From Paraburkholderia azotifigens (GTDB lineage: Bacteria > Pseudomonadota > Gammaproteobacteria > Burkholderiales > Burkholderiaceae): a stretch of 64,000 nt of DNA. The stretch's first letter is position 1, and each line of letters begins with the position of its first letter. A program made the position numbers and the translations under genes. Positions 8,667 to 19,815 of the stretch are shown piece after piece. The DNA is taken from positions 2,542,001 through 2,606,000 of the forward strand of contig NZ_VOQS01000003.1 in NCBI RefSeq assembly GCF_007995085.1, written 5' to 3'. The notes below the pieces were generated by a model, which was not told where the DNA came from, made no database searches, and worked only from the letters and a program-made list of their open reading frames with translations.

Positions 8667-8731
8667 GCAGGCAATTAGCTGCCGCTGGCTTCGCTACGGG
8701 TGACTGGAGAGGGTGATGCGCCCGTCAAAGG

Positions 8732-8997
8732 CGCTGGCAACGAGCACAACAAATAGTGCGTTGCCGTCTGGAGTGCGGGACCCGTTGGGGGCCCGCAGGC
8801 AAACACAAGGATTGGCGGTGTGAGCGGCTTTCTTTTGCCTACTTTTCTTTGCCGCTGCAAAGAAAAGTAGGTGCCGCCCCGCACAGGGGCAACGCGTGAA
8901 GCACCGATACGAAATCGCGGACGCCACCCCAGCAAAAAGCAAAAAAACAAAAAGCAAAAATAGCGACTAGCGTCGCAGACAAAAAGAATCACCGATA
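8732..8997 (-). repeat. Right arm of the large inverted repeat
   Basis: Mirror copy of 8198-8466, ending at the last codons and TGA (8989-8991) of the response-regulator gene on the minus strand. Its hairpin at 8838-8871 has a 15-bp perfect stem with loop CGCT. Compared with the left-arm hairpin the sequence differs (CTTACTTTCTTTGC versus CCTACTTTTCTTTGC), yet both remain fully paired, so differences in one strand of the stem are matched in the other. This supports selection on, or a recent palindromic origin of, the folded form. Confidence 0.8.
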
Positions 8998-9423
8998 GGG
9001 CGGCGGTTCATTCAAAACCGCCCAAAACATTCCCAGATCATTGATGGCAGCCATAAAATCATCAAACTCAACGGGCTTGACGACATAAGCATTGACCCCA
9101 AGATCATAACTGCGCAGCAGATCTTTCTCTTCACGCGAAGACGTGAGCATCACAACAGGAATGCGCTTGAGCTTATCGTCGGCCCGTACGGCCTTCAGTA
9201 CTTCATGCCCATCGATCTTCGGCAACTTCTTGTCGAGCAGAATAACAGCCGGATTCTCGTCCTTGCGATCCGCATACTGACCTTCACGCCGCAGATAATC
9301 GAGCGCCTCCGCGCCGTCACGTATCGACACGACAGGATTCGCAAGCCGCGACTTCTCCAGCGCAATAAGCGTCAACTCGATGTCGTTGACATTGTCTTCC
9401 ACCAGCAAGATTGGTCTAAGCAC
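8989..9423 (-). CDS. Phytochrome-associated response regulator (Rcp1-like)
   Basis: A 144-residue receiver-only protein starting at GTG 9423 behind a GAGGA site. It has the Rcp1-type features of phytochrome partners: ILLVEDNVNDIELT at the N-terminus, the phospho-acceptor D64 in VILLDKKLPKIDGHEVL, the switch TSS in VVMLTSSREEKDLL, the lysine in YVVKPVEFDDF, and a C-terminal GMFWAVLNEPPP tail typical of this subgroup. It follows bphP by 27 bp in the same direction, so it is very likely co-transcribed with it and phosphorylated by the phytochrome kinase. Its 3' end runs into the inverted-repeat element. Confidence 0.9.
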   Translation of the reverse strand: MLRPILLVEDNVNDIELTLIALEKSRLANPVVSIRDGAEALDYLRREGQYADRKDENPAVILLDKKLPKIDGHEVLKAVRADDKLKRIPVVMLTSSREEKDLLRSYDLGVNAYVVKPVEFDDFMAAINDLGMFWAVLNEPPPYR

Positions 9424-9450
9424 GCGTAGTTCCTCGTTGGCATGAGCGCG

Positions 9451-11898
9451 TCATTCGCGCCTGGCGTCGTTCGCGCCATCTGATGTTCGGGTCTCCGTCC
9501 CCGCATCCATACTGGATTCCTTAGGCACAGGCCTGAACGGCTGTCCCGGCGACAACGCGGCCAGCCGCGCCACGGCCGCCGTCGCGCTTTCGTCGCGCGC
9601 ATTCACGTCGGGCGTAAAGGTGAGCGGCAGCGAGAAGAAGATCGTCGCGCCTTTGCCCAGTTCGCCTTCGGCCCAAGTTTTGCCGCCATGACGTTCGACA
9701 ATACGCCGTACGCTCGCAAGTCCGATACCCGTCCCCTCGAATTCTTCCGCCCGATGCAGCCGCTGGAACACGCCGAACAGCTTGTCGACATAACGCATGT
9801 CGAAACCGACACCGTTGTCGCGCACGAACACCACGCGTTGCCCCGCAAGATCGCCTTCGCCGGGCCGGCTCGAAATCTCGATCAAGGCAGGCGCATTCGG
9901 ATCGTCATGAAGGCGGCTGAATTTTACTGCATTCTCAATCAGGTTCCACAGCACGACGTGCAGCAGCACAGGGTCTGCCGTAACCTGCGGCAGATCGCCG
10001 ATGCGCCAGTCGATGGGCCGCTCGCCCGCGTTGCGCTGCTCGTCGGCGACCAGAGTCTGCACGAGCGCGCGCAGATCGACGCCTTGAGGACGCAGCGCGG
10101 CGCGCCCCATCTGCGAGAACGCGAGCAGATCGTCGACGAGCTCGCCGCCGAATCGCGCGGCGCCCATGATCCGTTCGACGAAATGCTTGCCGCGCTCCGA
10201 GAGCTTCGCGCTCTCCATTTCGCGCAACAGATCCGCGAAGCCGACGATATGCCGCAGCGGTGCGCGCAGATCGTGCGACACCGTATATGAAAAGCCTTCG
10301 AGTTCCTCGTTCGCGCGACCCAGCTCCAGCGCAAGCTGTGCGAGTTCTTCCGCGCGTCCCAGCACGATGCCGAGCAATGCAGTGCGAAACTCGACCGCGA
10401 TTTCGAGTTCGGCCTGACGCCACGGCGACGAACGCCCGCGCACGGTTTCCGTCCACGTTTCGAAGCTCTTGCGCGGCGACAGCGAAGCCGACAGCGACGA
10501 TAGCTTCGCGCGCGGATCGCCTGCCCATTTCAGCGTACGCACGACTTCCGCGCGAAACCAGATCACGTAGTTGCGAAACAGCTTCGAAATGGACAGCGCG
10601 AGCATGCCCGCATGCTCCGGGTTCGCCGCGCGTCCCCATGCTTGCGCGAGGTCGTCAGTCGAATAGATGTCGTCGCTTTGCGTGTCGAGCCACGCAACAA
10701 GCTGCTCGATCGTGGCGCGATCAGGCGCGTTGCCGATCGGCACGATACGCCCGTCGAACACGATCGCTGCACTCGTCGAATTGGTCAGCGCGAGCAGCTC
10801 GCGCGGATCGTTCGCGAGTGCGTCGATGAAGTGATCGGTGTTGGCCATCGTCGCGAGCAGGCGCGACTGGCGGAGGCGCAATTCGAGCCGGTGTTCGGCT
10901 TCCGCATGATCTTCTTTCGCTTCGACCTGCAGCGACAGCACCTGCGCAATGTGCTCGCACGCGGTGCGCACTTCGAACGGCGGCACGCGTGCGCTCGCGT
11001 GATGACACGAAATCAGCCCCCACAGCTTGCCGCGCACGACGATCGACATCGACATCGACGACCACGTCCCCATGTTCTTCATGTACTGCACATGCACGGG
11101 GGACACGCTGCGCAGCGACGCATACGTGAGATCGGTTGGCGCGTGGGTGACGGGATTCAGCGCGGGCACGAGCGGCGCGGGCGTATAGCTCGCGTCGGCG
11201 ATAAGCCGGATGCGGTTGCGCACATACAGCGCGCGCGCTTGCGGCGGAATGTCCGAACCGGGGAAGCGCTGGTCCATGTACGACGGATAGCCTTCATCGA
11301 GTGCTTCCGCGATCACGTGGCCATTGCCTTCCTCGTCGAAGTCGTACACGAGCGTGCGTCCATAACCCGTGATGCGCTGCACTTCCTGCGCGGCGAGCGC
11401 CGCGAGATCGGCGACGCTCTGCACTTCCTGCAAGCGGTTGATGAAGGTGCGCACGAGCGGATACATCGACGAGAACACATCGGTTGTGCCGCGCGCCGGT
11501 TCGAGTTCGACGAAACCGACCCGCTGATAGCGATGCACGACGATCGCGAGCGGAGAGGGCCGTGCTTCATGTTGCGCCGCGCCGCGCGGGTCGTCGATCG
11601 AGCCGACATAGAGCGGCACGCCTTCCGTATCGAGCGACGCAAGTGCTGAAATGGCGGGTGCGGCCGCTCCGCCAAGGACTTCCGACAACGGTTTGCCAAG
11701 TACCTCATCGAGCGGCTTTTGCGCGAGCAATGCGACGTTTGCACTGGCCTGCATGACGATGCCGTCGTCCGTCACGCAGAAAAGAAAACCATGTGGCTGG
11801 ATTCGGCCGGGAATATGGATCGGTTCGCGCGCACAATCGACCATTGCGCGCGCCATGTCTGCTGTGTGCTGTTCGTTGACGCCCGAAACGTTCGACAT
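9451..11898 (-). CDS. bphP: Bacteriophytochrome histidine kinase
   Basis: An 815-residue photosensor kinase. Domains in order: PAS (about 20-130), with biliverdin-binding Cys22 in DCAREPIHIPGRIQPHG; GAF (about 145-310), with the FPGSDIPPQARALY chromophore motif; PHY (about 325-500), containing the MSMSIVVRGKLWGLISCHH region at its start; HisKA with the phospho-His in YTVSHDLRAPLRHI (about residue 530); and HATPase_c with NLIENAVKF, RDNGVGFD and GTGIGLASV. It switches between red- and far-red-absorbing states and signals through the downstream receiver protein. ATG 11898 has GGAGAA six bases upstream; an ATG 27 bases earlier in frame is weaker. Chromophore supply is probably by the nearby heme oxygenase. 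Confidence 0.94.
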   Translation of the reverse strand: MSNVSGVNEQHTADMARAMVDCAREPIHIPGRIQPHGFLFCVTDDGIVMQASANVALLAQKPLDEVLGKPLSEVLGGAAAPAISALASLDTEGVPLYVGSIDDPRGAAQHEARPSPLAIVVHRYQRVGFVELEPARGTTDVFSSMYPLVRTFINRLQEVQSVADLAALAAQEVQRITGYGRTLVYDFDEEGNGHVIAEALDEGYPSYMDQRFPGSDIPPQARALYVRNRIRLIADASYTPAPLVPALNPVTHAPTDLTYASLRSVSPVHVQYMKNMGTWSSMSMSIVVRGKLWGLISCHHASARVPPFEVRTACEHIAQVLSLQVEAKEDHAEAEHRLELRLRQSRLLATMANTDHFIDALANDPRELLALTNSTSAAIVFDGRIVPIGNAPDRATIEQLVAWLDTQSDDIYSTDDLAQAWGRAANPEHAGMLALSISKLFRNYVIWFRAEVVRTLKWAGDPRAKLSSLSASLSPRKSFETWTETVRGRSSPWRQAELEIAVEFRTALLGIVLGRAEELAQLALELGRANEELEGFSYTVSHDLRAPLRHIVGFADLLREMESAKLSERGKHFVERIMGAARFGGELVDDLLAFSQMGRAALRPQGVDLRALVQTLVADEQRNAGERPIDWRIGDLPQVTADPVLLHVVLWNLIENAVKFSRLHDDPNAPALIEISSRPGEGDLAGQRVVFVRDNGVGFDMRYVDKLFGVFQRLHRAEEFEGTGIGLASVRRIVERHGGKTWAEGELGKGATIFFSLPLTFTPDVNARDESATAAVARLAALSPGQPFRPVPKESSMDAGTETRTSDGANDARRE

Positions 11899-12094
11899 GC
11901 TTTCTCCATGTGACGGTCGCGTCATTCTCGCATAGGCACTGCGGGTTCTGCGCAGCGGGTTTCAAATGGGAGCTGTGGCATTCGCGTGCGTCTGTCAGGC
12001 ACATGGATTGCTACTCGTACACGCCGATGCATGGCACATCCTGCATGCGGCGCGCCCGTTCACGCCACGTTGTACATTCCCGAGGAACCCAGAC

Positions 12095-14266
<2,172 letters not shown>

Positions 14267-14326
14267 GAAGGATGACGTTGAAGGTGTAGTGGCGGACCCG
14301 AGAGGAAGTAGCGGAAGTAGAAAGAA

Positions 14327-14358
14327 AAACGGACCTCTTCTGATGAAGAGGTCCGTTT
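14327..14358. terminator. Bidirectional terminator between glgX and glgA
   Basis: A perfect 14-bp stem (AAACGGACCTCTTC / GAAGAGGTCCGTTT) with loop TGAT. A-rich sequence precedes it (AAAGAAAAAC), giving a T-rich tail for the minus-strand gene glgA, and TTTCCC follows on the plus strand. It sits midway between two convergent stop codons. Confidence 0.8.
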
Positions 14359-14396
14359 CCCATCCGGGTTCGCAGACGATGTGCGCGTGAAGCGGA

Positions 14397-16016
14397 TCAA
14401 GCGCTGCGCGCGACATTCTCCTGCGATGCTGCGTGGCCCCATGCAGCCTGTGCATTCGCTGCATTGCCCGTATTCGCGCGGCGCTGCGCCGAACTGACCG
14501 CGACGCGGTCCACGTCGACGCGCGGTTGCGCCGGACGTGCATCCGTCAACGCACCGTAGAGTGTCAGATACGCCTGCACCGGTTTGCGCCAGCTGAAGTC
14601 GCACTGCATCGCATTGCGCTGCAACGCGTGCCATGACGACGGCCGCATGAAGGCATCAAGCGCGCGCTGCAAGGCCGCGGCGATGTCGTCGGCCGTTTCG
14701 CCGTCGAACAGAAAACCGGTTGCGCCGTCTTCGGGCAGGCCGAGTTCGGGCGAACGTTCCGGCGTGTAATCGACGATCGTATCGTGCAGTCCGCCCACGC
14801 GCGACGCGACGGGAATCGTGCCGTAACGCAGCGCATACAGCTGCGTGAGGCCGCATGGCTCGAAGCGGCTCGCGTGCAGCAGCAGGTCGGCGCCTGCATG
14901 CAGCATGTGCGCGCGCCGCTCGTCGTAACCGATATGCACGCCGACGCGCTGCGGCCATGCAGCCGCGAGATCGCGCATCGCGGCTTCCAGATAAGCCTCG
15001 CCCTTGCCGAGAATCGCCACCTGAAGACGGGGATGGCGCGCGAGTATCGCGGGCAGCGCTTCCGCCACGACGTCGGCGAGCTTTTGCGACGTCAGGCGGC
15101 TGCCGATCGCGACGACGGGCGCGAACGGATCGACGGTCAAACCGAATGTCTGTTGCAGTTCGCGCTTGCAGGTCTGCTTGCCGCGCACATCGTCGGCGGA
15201 ATAGGCGCGGGCGATCAGCGGATCGGCAGCGGGATTCCACGTATCGATGTCGATGCCGTTGGTGATACCTGACAGCTTGTGCGAGCACGCCTGCAGCACG
15301 CCATCCATCAGATGCCCGAAATGCGGCGTGAGGATTTCGCGCGCGTAATTTTCGCTGACCGTCACGACCTGATGCGCGTGCACGATGCCCGCCTTCATCA
15401 TGCTGAGCGCGCCATAGAACTCGATGCTGCGCGCGTCTGTCAGCGCAGGCGCGAGCAGTTCGGGCGGCACGCCCATCCAGCTGCCGAGCGCGAGCGGATA
15501 GTTGCCCTGGAACGCGAGATTGTGCACGGTGAACACGCTTTTCGCGGCGACACCTGCGAGCTTCATCAGAAGCGGCGTGAGCCCCGTGTGCCAGTCGTGC
15601 GCGTGGACGATGTCGGGCTTCTGCACGCCGCGCACACCGCGTGCGATACGCGTGGCGGCAGCCGACAGCGACGCGAAGCGGATTGCGTTGTCGAGATAGT
15701 CGCGGCCCTGTTCGTCCTGATAGAGATTGTCCCGCTTGAACAGATGATCCATTTGCAGCAGCAGAACGGCCACGCCCGTGTCGGGCATGTGCGCGCGCAA
15801 CAGGCGCGCGTCGCCGCCCGGCAGTCCGCCGATGCGGCAAATGGGCGTCACGCCGACGGCGCGTTCAAGCGCCGAAGGGTACGCGGGCAACAGAATGGTC
15901 GAATCGACGCCAGCATCGCGCAACGCTGCGGCGTACGCACTCACCATATCGCCCAGACCGCCGGACTTCGCCAGCGGCACCGCCTCCGAGGCGACGAGAA
16001 GGACGTTCAGCGTCAA
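14397..16016 (-). CDS. glgA: Glycogen synthase GlgA
   Basis: A 539-residue GT5 glycosyltransferase that transfers glucose from ADP-glucose to the glycogen chain. The N-terminus reads TLNVLLVASEAVPLAKSGGL, with the ADP-glucose-binding KSGGLGD motif. Further family signatures are HAHDWHTGLTPLL, the FTVHNLAFQGNYP loop, and FEPCGLTQLYALRYGTIP near the C-terminus. A TTG start at 16016 is chosen: it lies eight bases after CAGGAG and gives the canonical N-terminus; an upstream ATG at 16094 would add 26 unrelated residues. The C-terminal 45 residues are an Ala-rich extension beyond the usual family end. Convergent with glgX. Confidence 0.92.
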   Translation of the reverse strand: MTLNVLLVASEAVPLAKSGGLGDMVSAYAAALRDAGVDSTILLPAYPSALERAVGVTPICRIGGLPGGDARLLRAHMPDTGVAVLLLQMDHLFKRDNLYQDEQGRDYLDNAIRFASLSAAATRIARGVRGVQKPDIVHAHDWHTGLTPLLMKLAGVAAKSVFTVHNLAFQGNYPLALGSWMGVPPELLAPALTDARSIEFYGALSMMKAGIVHAHQVVTVSENYAREILTPHFGHLMDGVLQACSHKLSGITNGIDIDTWNPAADPLIARAYSADDVRGKQTCKRELQQTFGLTVDPFAPVVAIGSRLTSQKLADVVAEALPAILARHPRLQVAILGKGEAYLEAAMRDLAAAWPQRVGVHIGYDERRAHMLHAGADLLLHASRFEPCGLTQLYALRYGTIPVASRVGGLHDTIVDYTPERSPELGLPEDGATGFLFDGETADDIAAALQRALDAFMRPSSWHALQRNAMQCDFSWRKPVQAYLTLYGALTDARPAQPRVDVDRVAVSSAQRRANTGNAANAQAAWGHAASQENVARSA

Positions 16017-16396
16017 AGTAATGACTCCTGGTGAAAGAGTAGATCGAGAAAGACGCTTGAAAAGCCGCCGCAAAATGGCTGGCGCGATTCGCAAGGCGGA
16101 TCGGGTCGGCGAGAGGCGAGGGACGGACGGCTTCGATGAACAGCAAGCGGTGTGCCAAATGCATGCGTTACCGCGAAGCCGCTGTGATGCGGCGCGCGGA
16201 TTTCTTCAGATCTTTACGCGAGGCTTTGCTGCTGTGCATAAAGCACTGTAGAGGATGAAATGCGTCAACTTGGTGAATGCGCGCGCGCTAAATGAGGTCT
16301 CGCGCGCGAATGTAAGACGCGCCGGGAAAAACAGCTGCTTTTACACGGACGCTTTAAATTGGCACGTGCGTTCGCGCCGAGCGATGCATGCGATCT

Positions 16397-16426
16397 CTGC
16401 CCGTGGGGCGTGTGCCCCACGGGCAG
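16397..16426. terminator. GC-rich hairpin before the SYLF gene 3' end
   Basis: A 13-bp perfect stem (CTGCCCGTGGGGC / GCCCCACGGGCAG) with loop GTGT, 13 bp beyond the stop of the minus-strand SYLF gene. No T-run follows on either side, so termination strength is doubtful. The rest of the 16017-16439 interval is the upstream region of glgA; an AT-richer patch at 16255-16355 is unassigned. Confidence 0.5.
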
Positions 16427-16439
16427 ATCGGCAACGCGC

Positions 16440-17030
16440 TCAGATATCGAGCCGCGAAATCTTCGCGCCTTCCAGCGATACGCCCGCCATCAGTCCGGCG
16501 TTGGTCAGCACGAATGCCTGGACCGGCTTCGTTGCCGTTGTCGTATCGATGTTGCCGTTCGCGCCCACCTTCACGAGCGCGACGGTCGCATCGCCACCCA
16601 CGGACCAGCCATTGCTGTTGCGGAACTGGTCAAGCGCGTCCTGCGTCATGAACAGGAAGACCACGCCCTTCGACTGTGCGCCGATCTGCAGGCCGAACGA
16701 ACCTGCTGCCGTGCTGTAGTAACCCACCGTTTGCCCGCCGACGCGCAGCGACCCCTGGCCATATTGCCCGCCGATCCAGAAACCCGCCTGCACGACCGAC
16801 GGGAACACCAGCACGCCACGCGCTTTCGCGACGAGTTCGCGCGACCCGTGCGCCGTCGTGTAGAGACGCGAGAGCGTTTCGTCGACACTCGAATCGATGG
16901 CGCGGCGCTTGTCCGCATTGCTGGCGTTCGTCGTGGAATGCGAGCCCGTCATCGTGCAGCCCGAAAGGGCGAGGCCGCCCGCGGCGAGCGCGGCGCTGGT
17001 GCTGAGTATGAATTTTCTTCTATGCATCAT
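16440..17030 (-). CDS. SYLF-domain (YSC84-related) lipoprotein
   Basis: A 196-residue exported protein. The N-terminus MMHRRKFILSTSAALAAGG has an n-region with paired arginines and ends in lipobox LSGC, so Cys25 is the probable lipidated residue; the RRKF pattern could allow Tat export. The mature part is a SYLF domain: AKARGVLVFPSVVQAGFWIG, a Gly-rich GQGSLRVGGQTVGYY stretch, and DATVALVKVG. Such domains bind lipids or are linked to envelope stress in bacteria, and many are small lipoproteins. AGGAG lies just before the first of two consecutive ATGs. No operon partner. Confidence 0.85.
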   Translation of the reverse strand: MMHRRKFILSTSAALAAGGLALSGCTMTGSHSTTNASNADKRRAIDSSVDETLSRLYTTAHGSRELVAKARGVLVFPSVVQAGFWIGGQYGQGSLRVGGQTVGYYSTAAGSFGLQIGAQSKGVVFLFMTQDALDQFRNSNGWSVGGDATVALVKVGANGNIDTTTATKPVQAFVLTNAGLMAGVSLEGAKISRLDI

Positions 17031-17273
17031 CGTTCTCCTGTCTGTCTACGCGAGGCCCTTCGGCGAGCTCCTCCCTTTGGCGCTTCGCCGTCGCCGTTCA
17101 TCGGGTTAAACCGGGTTAAACCCTTTAGCGGCAAGGACTGACGATGTGACAGCAGTTCGCGTGCCTGCCCGGCTCGCTGACTTCTCGCATTGCGCGGCGG
17201 ACTGTTCGATCAGTCCGTGTCGGTATGGAGCGGCTCACGCTACGCGGCTTCGCATGTATGAATTACACGCGCG

Positions 17274-17717
17274 TCAGGCATCGTCGGAGGTGGCTCGCTT
17301 CAGGAGTTCGAGAAGACGTTGGGGCGTGAGCGGTTTTGCGCAATGCGCATCGAAGCCTGCTTCGCGCGCCCGTTCGCGGTCGAGTTGCGACGCGTAGCCC
17401 GTGCACGCGATCAGCAGCATATGCGAGGTGGACCCGTTCGCGCGCAAACGGCGTGCGAGTTCGAGTCCGTCGACGCCCGGCATCGCAATGTCGAGCACGA
17501 CGGCGAATGGCTGCCATTCGGATGCGAGTTCGCAGACGTCTTCGGCGCCATGCATCGCGCGGCATTCGAAGCCGTTCGCGAACAGCAGCAATTGCAATGC
17601 ATCGGCAGCATCGGCGTAGTCGTCGACGACCAGCACGCGCCGGTTATCAGTCATGTGCGTGCCGATCGGGCGCCATTGCAACTCGTCGTCGCTGTCGTGC
17701 GGGTTTCTGGTTGCCAT
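17274..17717 (-). CDS. Single-domain response regulator
   Basis: A 147-residue receiver-only protein: VLVVDDYADAADALQLLL (acidic pocket at about 32-33), phospho-acceptor D76 in VVLDIAMPGVDGLELAR, CTGY as the switch region, and CAKPLTPQRLLELL with the conserved lysine. ATG 17717 is preceded by AAGGAGA; an internal ATG (MTDNRRVLV) lacks a ribosome site. No kinase is adjacent, so the partner is unknown. It is divergent from the racemase gene across a 404-bp AT-richer region. Confidence 0.88.
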   Translation of the reverse strand: MATRNPHDSDDELQWRPIGTHMTDNRRVLVVDDYADAADALQLLLFANGFECRAMHGAEDVCELASEWQPFAVVLDIAMPGVDGLELARRLRANGSTSHMLLIACTGYASQLDRERAREAGFDAHCAKPLTPQRLLELLKRATSDDA

Positions 17718-17929
17718 CGTTGCGGGTCTCCTTGTGGACTGGTCCCGTGCAGTCGTCGTTATATTGCTTCCCCAAGGCAGCGTGTCCAGCAAGGGGCGGA
17801 CCCGAAACGCCCGGGTTCGACCTCGCGTGAATACTGTTCTCAACCGCATCAATCATCGTTAATTAACAATTTCCGCGTCTCTCAGGGTTAACCAGCGAAA
17901 AGAACACATTGGCGCGCGTTAAAGAATTT

Positions 17930-17976
17930 GAATAAACGGCAGGCTGTTGTTTATCGGGCGGCTTGCCGCTTTATTC
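17930..17976. promoter_or_regulatory. Long dyad in the racemase upstream region
   Basis: Two arms, GAATAAA-CGGCAGGC and GCTTGCCG-C-TTTATTC, can pair over 15 positions with one bulged C and one G-T pair around a 16-base loop. The dyad lies about 145 bp before the racemase start in a 404-bp interval without genes (17718-18121) that is more AT-rich than its surroundings. It could be an operator for a dimeric regulator or a leader hairpin. There is no T-run after it on either strand that would make it a clear terminator. Confidence 0.4.
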
Positions 17977-18121
17977 ATGCGACATAAATCGCCATTCGGA
18001 TTTATATTCTGATCGGCGCCGCAATTACGGATTCGATGCAAAGCGCCGGCCGCACGCACGTCAAGGCCGCCCGAATTCGCGCATTCAATAAGACTTCAAG
18101 CAAGACTGCAAGCGAGGGACT

Positions 18122-19633
18122 ATGAATACATCGTCTGTGATGGGACGGCGTGCGCTCGGCATGGTCGGCGGCACCGCGCGTCTGGCGTGCGTCGATGTGC
18201 TGCGCAAAATGCATGAGGCCAATGCCACGGCCCGAACGTTTCAACCCTTGAATATCGGCGTCGAACGCGCCTTGAATAGCGAGCGCCGTGAAGCGGATTT
18301 CTGTTTCCCCGGTTCCGCCGGACACCTGTTGCGCATATTCGACGCGATATGCGATTTCGAGCAGCGCGGTGTGCCTGCCGTCGCGCTGCCGTGCTTCGAG
18401 AGTCATCTCTTCATCGACGAATTGCAGCAGAACACGCGAGTCGTGATCGTCGACATGATTGCCGCGTTGTTCGCGCATATCCGGCAACGTCATCCGCTCG
18501 CGCGGCGGGTTGGCGTGCTGACCTCGCCGATGCTGTGCGAACGCCGCCTGTTCGAGCGCTATGGCGAGCGTGCGTGCATCGAAGTCGTGAGCGTCGGCCT
18601 CGAAAGTGTCGGCGCGTTGCGTGCCGCGTGCGAATGGCTGGTCGCGCAGGGCGTCGATGTGCTGCTGCCGGGCAGCACGGATAGCGCGTTGTCATGGCGG
18701 CGTGTCGGCGAGGTCGCCGTGCCCGTCGTCGATTCCTTCTCGGTGTACGCGCAACGTCTGCTCGATGCGGATGCGCTTCAGCCTGCACGGCAGATCAAGC
18801 TCGGCGTGGTCGGTGGCGTCGGGCCCGCCGCGACCGTCGACTTCCTGCACAAGGTGGTGCGCAATACGCCCGCCGTTCGGGATCAGGATCACATCAAGGT
18901 CGTCGTCGAACAGAATCCGCAAATTCCCGATCGCACCGACTATCTGACAGGCAAGGGCACGGACCCGACGCTCGCGTTGTACGCGACATGTCGAAAGCTC
19001 GAAAACAGCGGCGCCGATTTCATCGCGATTCCGTGCAACACCGCGCATGCGTTCATCGCACCCATCGAAGCGCGTTTGCGTATCCCCATCGTCAACATGA
19101 TGAACGTGACGGCCGATTATCTGCGCGCGGCGTTTCCTGACGTGGACCGCATTGGTGTGCTCGCCACGAACGGGACGATTGCAAGCGGCGTTTATCGCAA
19201 GGCGCTCGAAGCGCGCGGCATGGCAGAGGTCTTGCCGCCGCCTGCATTGCAGGCGCGTGTGACGAACGCGATCTACGGCGGATGCGGCGTGAAAGCCGGC
19301 TTCACGAACGGCGAATGCGTCGACGACATCATTGCCGCCGTGGAGAGCCTTTTATTCCAGCAAGTCGAAGTCATCCTGCTCGCCTGCACGGAGTTGCCGC
19401 TTCTGTTTCCGCAAGCGGCCTCGGTGACGCGCAACGGGCGCACTGCGCATCTCGTCGATCCGACGGACGTGCTGGCGAAGTGTTGCGTCGAGTTCGCGCG
19501 CGGCAAGCCATTCGCGGCGCAGACGACTGCGCCACGCGAAGCGCCGCCGGTCGAATATGCCGTTCTTGCGCAACACAACGAGAGAAAGACGGCACTTAAT
19601 GCCGACACGCTTTTAAGCGCAATTGCACGATGA
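18122..19633 (+). CDS. Tandem-duplicated aspartate/glutamate racemase family protein
   Basis: A 503-residue protein made of two Asp/Glu racemase units. The first (about 10-225) starts RALGMVGGTARLACVDVL and has Cys91 in ALPCFESH, but where the second catalytic cysteine is expected it reads LLPGSTDSAL (Ser185). The second (about 230-460) starts IKLGVVGGVGPAATVDFL and has both cysteines, Cys305 in IPCNTAHAF and Cys422 in LLACTELPLLF. PLP-independent racemases use two cysteines as acid and base, so only the C-terminal unit looks catalytically complete. Single-unit relatives are about 230 residues. ATG 18122 follows GCGAGGG. The substrate is not determinable; amino-acid or hydantoin racemisation are both possible. 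Confidence 0.85.
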   Translation: MNTSSVMGRRALGMVGGTARLACVDVLRKMHEANATARTFQPLNIGVERALNSERREADFCFPGSAGHLLRIFDAICDFEQRGVPAVALPCFESHLFIDELQQNTRVVIVDMIAALFAHIRQRHPLARRVGVLTSPMLCERRLFERYGERACIEVVSVGLESVGALRAACEWLVAQGVDVLLPGSTDSALSWRRVGEVAVPVVDSFSVYAQRLLDADALQPARQIKLGVVGGVGPAATVDFLHKVVRNTPAVRDQDHIKVVVEQNPQIPDRTDYLTGKGTDPTLALYATCRKLENSGADFIAIPCNTAHAFIAPIEARLRIPIVNMMNVTADYLRAAFPDVDRIGVLATNGTIASGVYRKALEARGMAEVLPPPALQARVTNAIYGGCGVKAGFTNGECVDDIIAAVESLLFQQVEVILLACTELPLLFPQAASVTRNGRTAHLVDPTDVLAKCCVEFARGKPFAAQTTAPREAPPVEYAVLAQHNERKTALNADTLLSAIAR

Positions 19634-19815
19634 CTTTCGTGTTTCTTTTCGCTTTCTGATGGCTTTCCGATAAAGGATGTTTCAAGGTATTTCTTTGCCT
19701 TTGCAAACGTTTCACAATAATTTCTTCATTCGACTTCAGACTGCGTTTCCAGCGACGGCCTGCCTTCTTTAGCGGGCCGTCATCGGTTGTATGGCGCTGG
19801 AATCAGGATGCTCGA

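Noticed and set aside
8203..8703. Open frames inside the palindrome, on both strands
   Set aside because: They start in T-rich repeat sequence, differ between the two arms and resemble no protein.
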